From Odontesthes bonariensis (lineage: Eukaryota > Chordata > Actinopteri > Atheriniformes > Atherinopsidae): a stretch of 64,000 nucleotides of DNA. The number at the start of each line of letters is the position of its first letter. The stretch's first letter is position 1. A program made the translations under genes and the position numbers. Under the pieces are notes generated by a model. That model saw only the letters and a list, made by a program, of their open reading frames with translations, made no database searches and was not told the origin of the DNA. The stretch spans positions 25,584,467 to 25,648,466 of the forward strand of contig NC_134529.1 of the NCBI RefSeq assembly GCF_027942865.1, given 5' to 3'. Shown here piece by piece: positions 1 through 11,600 of this stretch.

Positions 1-369
1 TGTTGGTACAGAGCTACCAAGATGGGGCTGTGGAGGCAATTTCCCCCCAAAATATGTCATTTTACGCATTCCCTTGGGGGCATGCAGCAGTTTTTATAGC
101 ATGTTCAGGCCCCCAAAAATTTATTTAGGAACGGAAGAAGAAGGAAAAACATTCAATCTCCAAGTAAGCAGAGGCTTTCGGGCCCCAGCTCGTTGGGCAT
201 GGTGCTTGAAGGATGCAGAGATTGATTAATCTAAACAGCCATTTGGTAACAATGTGAACACGAGTCAATAGTGAATTTATCAGTCCGGTACTGTAAGCAA
301 TCATTACAAATGGAGTTGTGTAGGACAGTGCACTTCTGAGTGACATCATCAAATTTCTGTTTCATGGTA

Positions 370-655
370 AATGCTAAATGGACTGTACTCGTATAGCACT
401 TCTAGTCTAGCTGACCATTCAAAGCGCTTTCACACTACATGCCACATTCACTCACACACTCCTACAGCACATCTTAGTCCATACAGGACTACAGAGTGCT
501 TTCTTCTACACGTTTACACAGAGTTGTACACTGATTAATGCATGTGGGGATCAGTTTCTTGCACACTTTGACGTGCCCCGAAGAAGAGTCAAACCACCGA
601 CCTTCCAATTGGTAGCCGACTGCTCTTTCTCTTGAACTACAGCCACCCCCATACT
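370..655. repeat. old dispersed fish repeat
   Basis: The pattern 'tagcacttctagtctagctg ... caaagcgctttcacacta ... accttccaattggtagccga ... ctacagccacc' matches a common teleost retroelement tail. A weaker relative seems to lie near 13890-13930. No coding remains. Confidence 0.4.
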
Positions 656-1204
656 GAAGAACTGTCATTTAACAGGAAGAATCCTAAAAAAAAATCATGA
701 TAATACGTAGACTGAGGCAAGGAATTACTGACCAAAGATGGAAATGTATGCTTTGGAGTGGCTTTATAATTTGTATAATAGTTCAAACCATGTTAATTCA
801 CATTAGCATTGACCCATTTAAACCCAGGAAACAAAAAAATCTAATTATACCCCTTGGATCAATAATCACATTTGAGCCCTAAAACGACTCAAAAATTTGA
901 ACATCAATGGAGGGCCAGCAAATCTGAGGGAACACACAATGCCCTTAAGAATCTAATGCTAATTTATCTGAAATCTGTTAAAGATGCACGATCAGCTCAC
1001 TTCTTACAGTTGATATCCGATAACAATTATAACCGTAGAATACTGTTTTGATATAATCAAAACTGTTATTGACGGAACCACTCTTTCCTTTCAAGCATCT
1101 GCCTGAAAAATTCCCCTCTTTTTTTTATAGAGTAGAAAATATCAGAACTCATATCCAGCCTGATTCTTGAAAGATTTCTATTCTCCATGTTAATTCTGCC
1201 ACTA

Positions 1205-1610
1205 ATGGCGTGTTTCCACCAGCACGCAGTACCTGCAACCGGGTAGATTTTCTGTATCACCTCAGCCCTGGTTCCAAGCTGGCCGAAGCGTTACAAAAAC
1301 GTGACGTCAGCCGACTGCCTTCCACTGATTGGCCGATGAGTGTCGTCACTTTTCAATACTGTTTTGTCTGGTGGCCAGGAGTCTTCTCTGGCTCTCTTCT
1401 CTTGCCTTCTGTGCGACAAAAAGCCACAGGGTGAGCAGCAACACGAGCGCCTCAATGTCCTCCATGCTATCCTCCTCGTATGTTGTTGTTGTTGTTGTTC
1501 TGGTCGCGCAGCCATGTTACGACGACCCCGCCCAGGAGGCACGAAGTGATACTCGATTGTAAATGGAAACAACCAAACCGAGCCGTGCCGAGCTAGTGGA
1601 AATGCGCCAT
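1205..1610. mobile_element. MITE with 19-bp terminal inverted repeats, TA target
   Basis: Left end ATGGCGTGTTTCCACCAGC and the reverse complement of the right end ATGGCGCATTTCCACTAGC match at 17 of 19 positions. Both outer borders are TA (1203-1204, 1611-1612). No transposase is encoded. The reading frames on both strands inside it are chance. Confidence 0.7.
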
Positions 1611-1612
1611 TA

Positions 1613-2150
1613 TACAGTTTCAACAAATCTCTCTTTCAGTGTTACAGTGTCTTGTATGACATACTCCTCCTGCACTTTGGATATTTTTCCTACTTGGCTG
1701 CTCAAAGTAGCTCTCCCCACAGTCAGCCCTATTATCTTCAAGATTTGTAATTCTTCTCTTGCCTCTTCATCTGTTCCAGACAGTTTTAAGCTGGCAGTTA
1801 AGCCTTAAATGGCCTTAAACATGCATCTCATGTGGGTATGTGCCCTCCAGACCACTGAGATCCAAAGATGGTGCTCTTCTAGCTATCCCTAGATCTTCCA
1901 CCTTTGGAACTCTTTGCCTGCTGCACTCAGACATACAACTTGTTCTGACACCTTTAAATCCCTCCCCAAAACTTTCCTTTTCTGGAGGGCCTTTGGTATA
2001 GTCTGATTAATATATTACATTTTCTATTGCTGCTAATCTGGCTGTGTCCCTTCTTTTCTTTGTAATTCTGCTGCTATGTTAAGCACTTTGTGACATTGTT
2101 TAGAAAAGTGCTATATGAATGAAGTTTTTATTTATATTATATATTATTAA
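1613..2150 (+). mobile_element. L2-like LINE 3' fragment
   Basis: Around 1665-1805 the + strand reads LDIFPTWLLKVALP followed by SSVPDSFKLAVKP, a decayed reverse-transcriptase segment of the L2/CR1 type. Around 1905-1980 it reads like the usual C-terminal block of such elements. It ends near 2100-2150 with the L2-like tail gaaaagtgctatatgaatga. Several stop codons and an internal deletion show it is dead. Confidence 0.6.
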
Positions 2151-3119
2151 CTATATTATGACTAAAGTCGGAGGATGTTTCTGAATGTGTTTGACTTTTC
2201 TTACAGTGTACAGAGCCTACAGTAACATAGAAGTAGCTAACGGTTCATAAACACACCCATTACAGAGCAGGGAAACAACCATCAGAATAAAGCAAAGTCT
2301 AATTAGTGCTGTCTTGGTAAAAATGTTCATCTTTTTCTCAAAGCGATCTTGTGGTTATTCCGTCTCCCATAATGTCAGCTTGGTTTTCTCTTAAAGTATG
2401 CCATAGTAGTCCGCTTATTTGTAGTAGCCCAAGGCTGAGAATACAGTTGCTGTTTCACCTTGTGGTCACGTAAGCAACCGTCTCTGTTCTCAGTGTTACT
2501 GGAGGATTCCACAAGGGGCACATCTGATCACTCAGACCGGATCCTGCTGCTGAAATTATAGGATGTAAACAAAAGGACTCTGATAAACGGTAAATATGGG
2601 GTGAATAGAAGAAGTTAGCTTTTTTTTTTTTTTTTAGCTTAAGATCATGGCAGAAAAAGTGAAAGTGGTGGTATCGTAGATGGTATGTGAGGTCCCAACC
2701 AACTGCAAAAAATTTACTATACAAAATATTGAAACTTCAACAGTAAGCTTATACAACCCCATCCGGTCACCTACACATTTCATCAGTGGCGCAGATGGGA
2801 TTTTTGAACTGCGGGGGACCAAGCTGTCAAAAATGATTACAACTCAATAAGTTATTTTTGAGTAATTTGGGCATTAATTAGCACTCAAGTAGTTACTTTT
2901 GTAATACCCTATGGGCCAATAGTTTGCACTAAAAAGCCAATTTTTTTTAAAATCATGGATAAACAACAACAAAATTGTTAAACAAAGGCCTACCTGATTT
3001 ACACCAGCCATATATTATGAAACTGTCTGGAATAATTATTTTTCAATTGTATAATTGTCTTTTGTTTCTTCATTTTGTTTCTTTTTTTCTTGAATTGAAA
3101 TCATCCGCACTGTTATTGA

Positions 3120-3690
3120 CGCATGTGCAGCAACTCGTTCCTCTTGAGGACCCTGGGGAGTGACAGTCGCCCCTTCGGTGCGTTCATTTACAATGAAACT
3201 CGCAATTTGGAGCTTGGAACAATGTGACCCCAAAGTCAGAGCATGTGAACGGAGCTGAGCGGTAAGAATATCCGCTCCTCACTCACATAGATGTTTGCTC
3301 CCCCTGCTCCACCGCTCAATGTCGCACCAAAAAAATGTATTCCTCTCCAGTGAAATGGCTCCATGCTTGCTCAAATTTTAAAGAAGGAGCAATTCATCCG
3401 GGGATACACTGCGTGTCGTGCGTGTAGCAGCTTTGTTGCGTGACACAACGAACGAAGTGTAGGCTAATAGTTTTGTTAATTGTTGAAGGCACAGATGAAT
3501 TCTGGGTGGATTTGTAAATGCCCTAGACTCGTGGTGTGAGCGGTATCGGAGCGGAAATGGAGCAGCACGGAGCAATCGCTCCGGCCATTTGATTAAAAAC
3601 TCGTTCCACGCTCCGACTTTATTTTGCATGCTCTGCTCCGCTCCTCGCTCGCTCTCCGCTCCATTCACATGCTCTGCCCAGAGTTGAGTA
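3120..3690. repeat. GGAGC-rich decayed repeat
   Basis: Repeated ggagcgg / ccgctcc words occur on both sides (3240-3320 and 3540-3665), giving an inverted arrangement. It looks like the arms of a degraded DNA element, but I cannot define ends or a target duplication. The rest of 2160-5488 shows nothing I can name except short A/T runs. Confidence 0.3.
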
Positions 3691-5488
3691 CTCCCAGCGC
3701 ATCCCAGCCTTACAAACATACAAAAAAAAGCATGCATACTGTAGCAGATAGCATGAATTCTACAGAATATACGAGGCAACCATGATAAGCACACACATGT
3801 ACATTTAACAGCAACTGTGTTTTAAGCTTTACTGATCTCTCTGTTGTCAAACATTTTTATTGGCACTGATGAGAATTGCAGAGAAAGGAAAAGAGTAAAC
3901 TTTCCCCAAAAGTGTGGAATTTCATTGACAGTGCAAAGACAGGTATTGGTTATTATAGAAAAAACATTATTATAACTGTGGCATTAGTGTAATGCAGAAA
4001 AACCTTGTCCTAGAACCTCCCAATATAAGAAAAATATATTAACATAAATTCAAACATCATCCTATGCCGAATAACTGGACAAATCTCAATCCAGCAGTTG
4101 TACTGGTGATAATTAGCTTTTAATCAAGCATGTAGCACTTCGTATACAGAAACATGTCATACACCAACTTCTGTCAGATTGAGTTGTGACAGGAACATTG
4201 TCAAAGAGGGCAGGCTCCCTCTGCTTGGTGCACGTGGTAAAGGAATATGTTAAACAAATGGTAGACTGACAAGTAGATAATACAAAACAAATGGATGAAA
4301 CTGGTTTGACATAAACAGCAGTTAAAGTTAAGACATAGGCTAGGCACTTTTGGAATATTGTTATGATAGATTTCCATTTTTTGATTATAAAGCCAACAGT
4401 GCTTTCCAGCACCTGGCCAGCACTTTTTTTTGCCAGAGAAGTGGGCTGTGTGGATACAGGCTAAGGTGAAAAGATGCCACACCAACCAATGGTTATTGAT
4501 CACAGTATCAAAATGTGTGCTTTTTTTTTTTTGTGCTTATTTTGATAATTTAACATTTCAATTCCACTTTTGGAAAAAAAAAAGTCAACGTTCAACTATT
4601 TATTTATTTAAACATACAGTGATAAAAGTAGTTTTTCCTATTGTGGATTCTGGTGGCCATAGCAGAATGGCTGTAAGGACTCCTGTGAAAGGAGCTGCTT
4701 CCTTTCTGTCTTAAAGGGGAACTGCGGTATTTTCAACATTAAGCCTCTTTTCTGAATCGTCAGTGTTTTAATGTTGGCCTCAATGTTTTAGAACCCCCCT
4801 CACCGCTTTTTTGATGTTTACTGCTGTCTCTGGTATTTGCCTAATTTTGACCTAATTGTAACCAAATGTTTCTTCTGTTTTTTTTTTTCTTTTTTTCAAT
4901 CGACTAATTGTGTACAATCTGCAAGAAACCCAGTGTTTTGTAATACAATATAGTTTATTTTTTTTCATATTTCTCTATCCAGATGCCCTGGAATCTGAGT
5001 GAAGTAATGCTGTAATGGACGTACTTTTTTATTTTAGATAAGGAAATAACCAGTTTCTTGTTGGTGTAATCTTTTTTTTATAGAGCGCTATAACCAATAT
5101 TGAAGGAAATGCAAAGGAAGTCAGAGGCTCAAAAATTGAGGTTTGGGAAATATCCAAAGTTGAAACTGAATCAGACAAAGATTTTATTTGTCCTCTGCTT
5201 CAGTATTACTTGACGTGTTTGGATTTGTCATTAAGAGTGTAAAAAGTGAAATTTAGTTGAGAAGGTTAATTAACTTACACTAAGGAGAAAAGGAATATTT
5301 TTGGTATGTGATTACACCTTTAAAAGATTAACAAGTCCCACAACTATTTTCTTGAGATATGACTGTGAAAAGCAGTTTAGAAATTGTTTACAATTTCTCA
5401 AGTGATTTGTACACTCCTGTTGCAAAAACAAACAAACTTGCAAACACATCAGATGAAAACATAATATGTATGATGCAACTCGTTTCAG

Positions 5489-5691
5489 TGGAGGAGTTTC
5501 TGGTGCAGGAAGGGAAGGTCCTGTTGCAGATGAGAGTGAAGCAGCTGATGAAGGAAAAGCAGTTGGGGAAGGCTGCGCTTCTGGCAAAGACCTGCGCTGA
5601 TTTTTCTGCCTTCCAAGGAAAGGGAACTTTCAAGCAAATGTACCTCGTCTCCCTCTGTAGAACTTCAGAACAGAATAAGCTCATGGATGAG
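5489..5691 (+). CDS. znf292: znf292 internal exon (helical N-terminal region)
   Basis: First recognisable exon. It follows a cgtttcag acceptor and ends GATGAG before gtaagt. It starts with two bases of a split codon and ends in phase 0. The encoded segment begins EEFLVQEGKVLLQMRVKQLM and ends SEQNKLMDE. It is a helical stretch strongly conserved in ZNF292 proteins and has no zinc finger. Confidence 0.9.
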
Positions 5692-8600
5692 GTAAGTAAG
5701 TTGTACTGTAAGTAGATGATATTGAATTGCATTGTATTTGATTTAAAAAAAAAAAAAAAAAAAAAGGAGAAAACAACTTGCAAAAAGGTATGATCTATCA
5801 ATAAAGTTTAATAGGAAAATTGACTGATTGAAGCAATGATACTATTTTGATTTTGGATGCACCAATTTTGATTGAGGGATAATTTGTCTGGAGACTGTCT
5901 GGACCAATACTGTTGGTAGGAATAACATTTATCTTTATGGAAGCACACTTATATGACAAAAATACAGCTGTAAATTAAAGTTAAAGAGAATTAAAGTACA
6001 AGACCTATCAAAAAGTGTGGAATCACTTCACGTAGAATATGTTTATTAATCACTTAGTTAAAAAATAAACAAAATGCAGATAATGACACAAGCCTAAATG
6101 TATGTACATCACCAAACCTTCTTTTGATTGAAATTAGAAAAGTGTCCAAAATTTTCAACGTTTCTACTGTAGAGGTAAGGACATGCCCCCTGGTCTTTTA
6201 CCCGACTTGTAACCACCTCAGTGATTGTTGAAATGTGCTTGTCTCCTTCCAGCAGTCGCTGTTGTGTTTCATTGGACCTGCACCAAACAAAAGTTGTGGT
6301 CTGATTAATCTTTAAATATTACTTTCATCCACAGTCAATGGCTGCTTCTCTTTAGCGCAGCCACAGTCTAACTTTGTTTTTCACTGTTTGGTGTAAGTGA
6401 TGGTTTATGTTAGGCTTTTCTAGATGGAAATCCCATTATTTTGCAGATGGATTCTTTAAGTTTGGTCATAAACTGTCAATTTGTTTTCTGTTTACTTTCT
6501 TTTCATTTTCTAGTTAAATGCATATTGCCATATTGCTTTCCCCCTTTTTCTGTGACATCATAAGCTTGATTGTTGCCAGGCTACAAACACAACATCTCAC
6601 CCCATTTATTCAAGAGATTTCAACCAAGTCTCCCTCTCTGGTACACTTTTAACCTTTCAACAGTTTCTCAACTGCTCCACCAGAGAAAATAAAAAGTTGG
6701 ATTTATTTGATACTAATATCAATAATGTATACAGCTCCTCTGCACATTCTCCATTAGAAAACTCAGACCACAATCTGGTTCTCCTCACATCCAACTTCAC
6801 ACCCATTGTTCAGAGAAAACCTGTCTCTAGGCAGGCTTTTAAAAAATTAAATGCTCTCAAGTAGCAGAAGCTGATCTGCAGGAGTGCTCCACAGTACGCA
6901 AATTCGAGTTCGAGAGGCTTTTTTTTTTTTTTTTCTAGATCTTGGCAGGTTACATATGTCAGCTAAATTTCAGAGATGTGGGCTAAAGTGATGGGTGGGG
7001 CTAATTTATGAAATATTGTAAAGTGTGCTATTGAGCCATTTTGCCACACTCCTAGAATGTTTACATAGACATTGATTCAGGGCAGGACTTTCATTAAATA
7101 TCCATTTTTGTTAGATATAAGTAGAGATGTCCGATAATATCGGCCCACCGATCTTATCGGACCGATATTAGCATACAAATGTAATATCTGTAAATATCGT
7201 TATCGGATTTTTTTGCCTTAAAACCGATAAAATAATGCGCTCCTGAAGCGTTTGCCGGTGCACAAATGATGACCTCATCAAGCTACGTCTTGAAGCAGTA
7301 ACAACAAACTTGCTCGCTTTGTTTCAACGTTATGTCTGTGGTTTGGAATTATTTTCAAGTGTCTCCTTCGGACATTAAACTTGCGATTTGCAATGACTGC
7401 AAAGCATCAGTTATGCGAGGCGGAACCAAGACTTCTTCCTTCAATACTTCCAATTTAATCTCCCACCTCAGGATGAATCATTCAGAGAGTTACGCAGCGT
7501 TTGTGCAGCAAAGCAATGAGAAGAAGCAACAGGGAAAGGCGGCACAGAAAAAAAAACACTCAGTTGACGCTCAAAGAGTCCACCGAGAAAAAACAGAAAT
7601 ACGCCAAGGACCACCCCAGGGCGAAAGCCATCAATCGGAAAATCATCGAGTGTATTGCACTGGATAACCACGTCCTCCTCTCCTCGGTCATCCTGAGTGC
7701 CTGCCGATGTACCCTGGCCTGGTGGAATCTGAGAGTCCTCCAGCTTGTCAGACTCAGCTTCCTCCGGTATTACGGCCATGGTGTTGATGCTTGATCCTAC
7801 CCGGTAGAGCGTTAAGAGGCAGTCATCAGGTGCCGTGGGGGAGAACTCAATCTCGAGAGAAGAGGAGGAGAAGCACTCGGGTGATATTGGTCGTGAGGGA
7901 GGGCGGTACTAGCCTGGCGACGCCATCCTACGTACTTCCGCCCAAAGATTTTGGCTCCGCACATAGTCTGGCCAAATCCCCCTACCTCGGTTCGCTCAGT
8001 GTTTTGCCAATCAGCAAACAGTTGCGAGTGGTGACGCAGAACTCACGCGCGGAGTCCATTGTAGTCCATATAATTGTAGTTCAACCGCAGCGGAAATAAA
8101 CATAGCGACGGATGAACGCTAGAAGCTATCCATGAAGTTGTCTCAACTCTGGAGAGCATTACACAATTAAAACGAGAGCAAGAGGAATGCCTCGTCAATT
8201 TTGTTAGTGGCAAGGATGTTGTAGCTCTCCTTCCAGCTGGCTTTGGGAAAAGTTTGATTTATCAAATGGGACCGGTATAATGAAAGCGGATGTGGGAAGC
8301 GTGATTCGCGAGCAAGCATGAACCTCGGCGCATAACCAACGTCATTTCTAAACATTATGATTGGTTAAGGGAACTCCGTTACTCCAATGAATTTAAGTTG
8401 CTGGGTAAGGTCCCGCCCTCCATGGAAACGGATTCCTCTTGGGTTTTCCCAGACTGTTTGACAAAGTCAACAGTCGGCTTTCGCCCAGGCTAGGGCGGTA
8501 CGGCTCCAGGTCGTAACTATCACAGTCTGGTGATCCAAACTGCGGCAATACGGATGCCTCAGATGGGCTCCCTGGTTGCACCAAGAGCGACGGAGAGGCA

Positions 8601-11600
8601 TCCCCCGAACAGCAATCAGGGATCTCCCCGCACGTTGTCTTCTGGACATTACTTCTCATCCTGTTCTTGGTGTTGATTGCTGAGCTCCTGACCGTGTTGG
8701 AATGTCTCTTTATAAACCTAAAGGATCAGGGTGTGGTTAATGTCTAGGGGGTGGAGGATGAGGAGGAGGTAGTACTTGATTGGTGGTATGTCTATACCGC
8801 CAGTGTTTTCTTGACTGCCAGAATTTCAACACAATTCTGGCAGCTGCGGAAGAGCAAGGAAATCCAGTCCGCTATTTCATTCATCTTCTCCACCCATGCT
8901 GTGTGAGGTATTGCTAGCAGCGTTCTAAACACACCACAGTCAGAGTTAAAACACTCAAGAACAAAAAGATCTCCATCTACCTTATCATTAGATTTCCGGT
9001 AGCTTGCATGAAAGAACCAGCTACCAGTGACAGCTGTTCTCGATTGCCACACCGCACTGAAAGCCATCCTTCTTTGGGCTCGCCTGTTTCATACTTGAAC
9101 ACATACCCCCATCTTCCACGCACTCCATAGGGTTCCAGCGACCATTCTTCCTGTAGAGATTCAGGCGGGGGTTGCTGTGTTCTGCACTGGTGAAGCATTA
9201 AAAATCGCTATGGATACGTTTGGTAAAAATGCACTTGAATTAATTATCACCACTAAAGGCTTACGCATTTTCTGGGAATAAATGGTTCAGAAGTTGTAAG
9301 TTTAAACCTAAGAAATATCAATTCCCGTTGTCAAGAAGGCAATGTTCTGGCTAGAGCTTTACCAAACGATTATTTTTCAAACGATTAATCTAGAGATTAT
9401 TTTTTCGATTAGTCGACTAATCTAACAACTAATTTTACGATTAATCTAACCATTGAGGCTCATTTTAAAAAAGGATTTATGTAATTTAAATTGTCAACTT
9501 GTAATGCGTGTTTACTACTTGGAACTGATTGCTACTAGATCGTGGAATTTCGACAGTCAACAGGTAGACTAGAACAACATAATGGCAGAGTATAAAATCC
9601 ACCGTCCGGTGTTAGCAAATAGATAACACAGAAGAAACATGTCGGGATTGGTAGCGCTAACAGCTTTAAACTAGGCAAACACGGGACCTGTTCTAGTCGT
9701 AATTAAAAGACATAAATTTTACGCCGGGAATATAACTAGACAACAACTCAACAGTCTAACGTAGCGTTTATTCAGAGAGGATCTTTGGTTTAGCCAACTG
9801 CAACTACTGCTACTGCTTGATAAATTAACATAAATGAAATCAACAGAACTTACGGTGTTTTGCTGCCATCCTGACATAACCATTTAGCTCCTTCTCTTCA
9901 GCTGGGTCTTTTCATGGTTCTATAGAACGCATCTGACGGAGGTGTTTGGTGGTCGGTAGCTACGCCCCTTGTCATGCTATCACGGCTGAAATGTTTACTC
10001 ATACAACACGGACACAACCGGCGGGTGTTTAATAAGTTAAACTTACACGTTGTCTCCTTTGTCTGCGGCGCTCTGCTCTCCTTTCAAACTTCATGAAATG
10101 AAGAAGTATGGCCTACGCTCGATCCTGACTCTCTCTGTGAGCTCTTCCAGCCTCAATATTAGACGCCTGACGTGATCGTCCATGATTAATATTACCATCA
10201 TGCAGACCATGAACACGGTGGCCTCCCCGCTCTCCATATTAGCTTCTTTGTGGTGTTTTTTCTTCCCTCCTTACTTTTACCGGGTTTTGTTTTGTTTTGT
10301 TGTTGAATGTGGCGCTAAACGGCTAACGTAACACGTCACTGACGCAGACGGCTGCGCGCGGCGCGTCAGTCCCGACCTGGTCCCGACTCATGAGAGTTCA
10401 TCTAGTAGGTCGTTTTGGAACGGGGACTTCAACCAAAAAATAATAATAATTTGCGACGCAAATTATTCATGTCGACGAATTTATGACGTCGACTATTTGA
10501 CCCAGCTCTAGTTCTGGCATTGGTAGGATATACGCATATAGATCTGTTTAAGGCGCCACAGTTATTAAACCCTGTAAATCTGGTGAGGTTCTGATTAAAT
10601 AAAAGTAATATCTGACTTTTGTGGTCATGGGATACATGGAATAAAGTATTTTCTATTCTATTCTATGGTGTGATATAGAAATTTGCCACACCGCCAAGGA
10701 CACACCCTTGAAAAGTCAGTTTTGTAATTGAAGTATCAATTCAATTCAGTTCAGTTCATTTATATAATTCTAAATCACAACAAATGTCATCTCAAGGCAC
10801 TTTAATGATACAGTCCAATTCAAGCCAATTGGAGTACAATTCATTGTAATCATAATCCAATTTATTAAATTCAAAATCAATTCAAGCCAATTCAAAAAGT
10901 AATTTCCTAGCTAAGGAAACCAACGGATTGCACCAAAACTTCTCTTCCTCGAGTCTCCCGTCTCGAGTGTGCATGAGGCAACTGTGGAGAGAAACGACTC
11001 CCTTTAATCAGGAAGGGTGGCCAGCCGCCTCGACCAGCCGGGGTTTGAGAGGACAGAAAAAGAGGGAACAACAAACACCATAACACCATTAAAAGGATAT
11101 CTGTTGGAACAGGGAAACACAAGTTAATGACAACAATAATGTGAAATGTATATAACAGGGATGTCCCAATCGGATTACGTGATCGGAAATCGGGGCCGAT
11201 CTTGTGGTTTCAGACTCGATCGAAATCGGACATTACATCCCGATCAGGGATCAGATATATAGCCTATCTATATATGTATATTTATTCTCATTATTTTTTT
11301 TTATCAGAACTATAATATTTCAAAACGAATAGGAAAAAATAACAGCTTCGTATTTACTGTAATGTGGTGGTACAGAGTCGGACCGTTTCAACTCCACACA
11401 GAAACAACGCATGCGGTATGACGTCACTTTGCTGCGTGCCGTAAAGTGAAGCAGAACAGGGCAGCAGCTTGAAGCTGGGGGCGTGAATGTCTGCAGTGTG
11501 GTGGTTATTTAAAGTGGATGACAAAAACGTTGCGATTGCAAACTGTGAGATATGCAAACTTGGGATTTCAAGAGGTGGCAAGGACTTCGCTAACATCCTT

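Noticed and set aside
3378-3794. 138-codon frame on the - strand
   Set aside because: Overlaps the GGAGC-rich repeat, has no domain, and the composition looks random.
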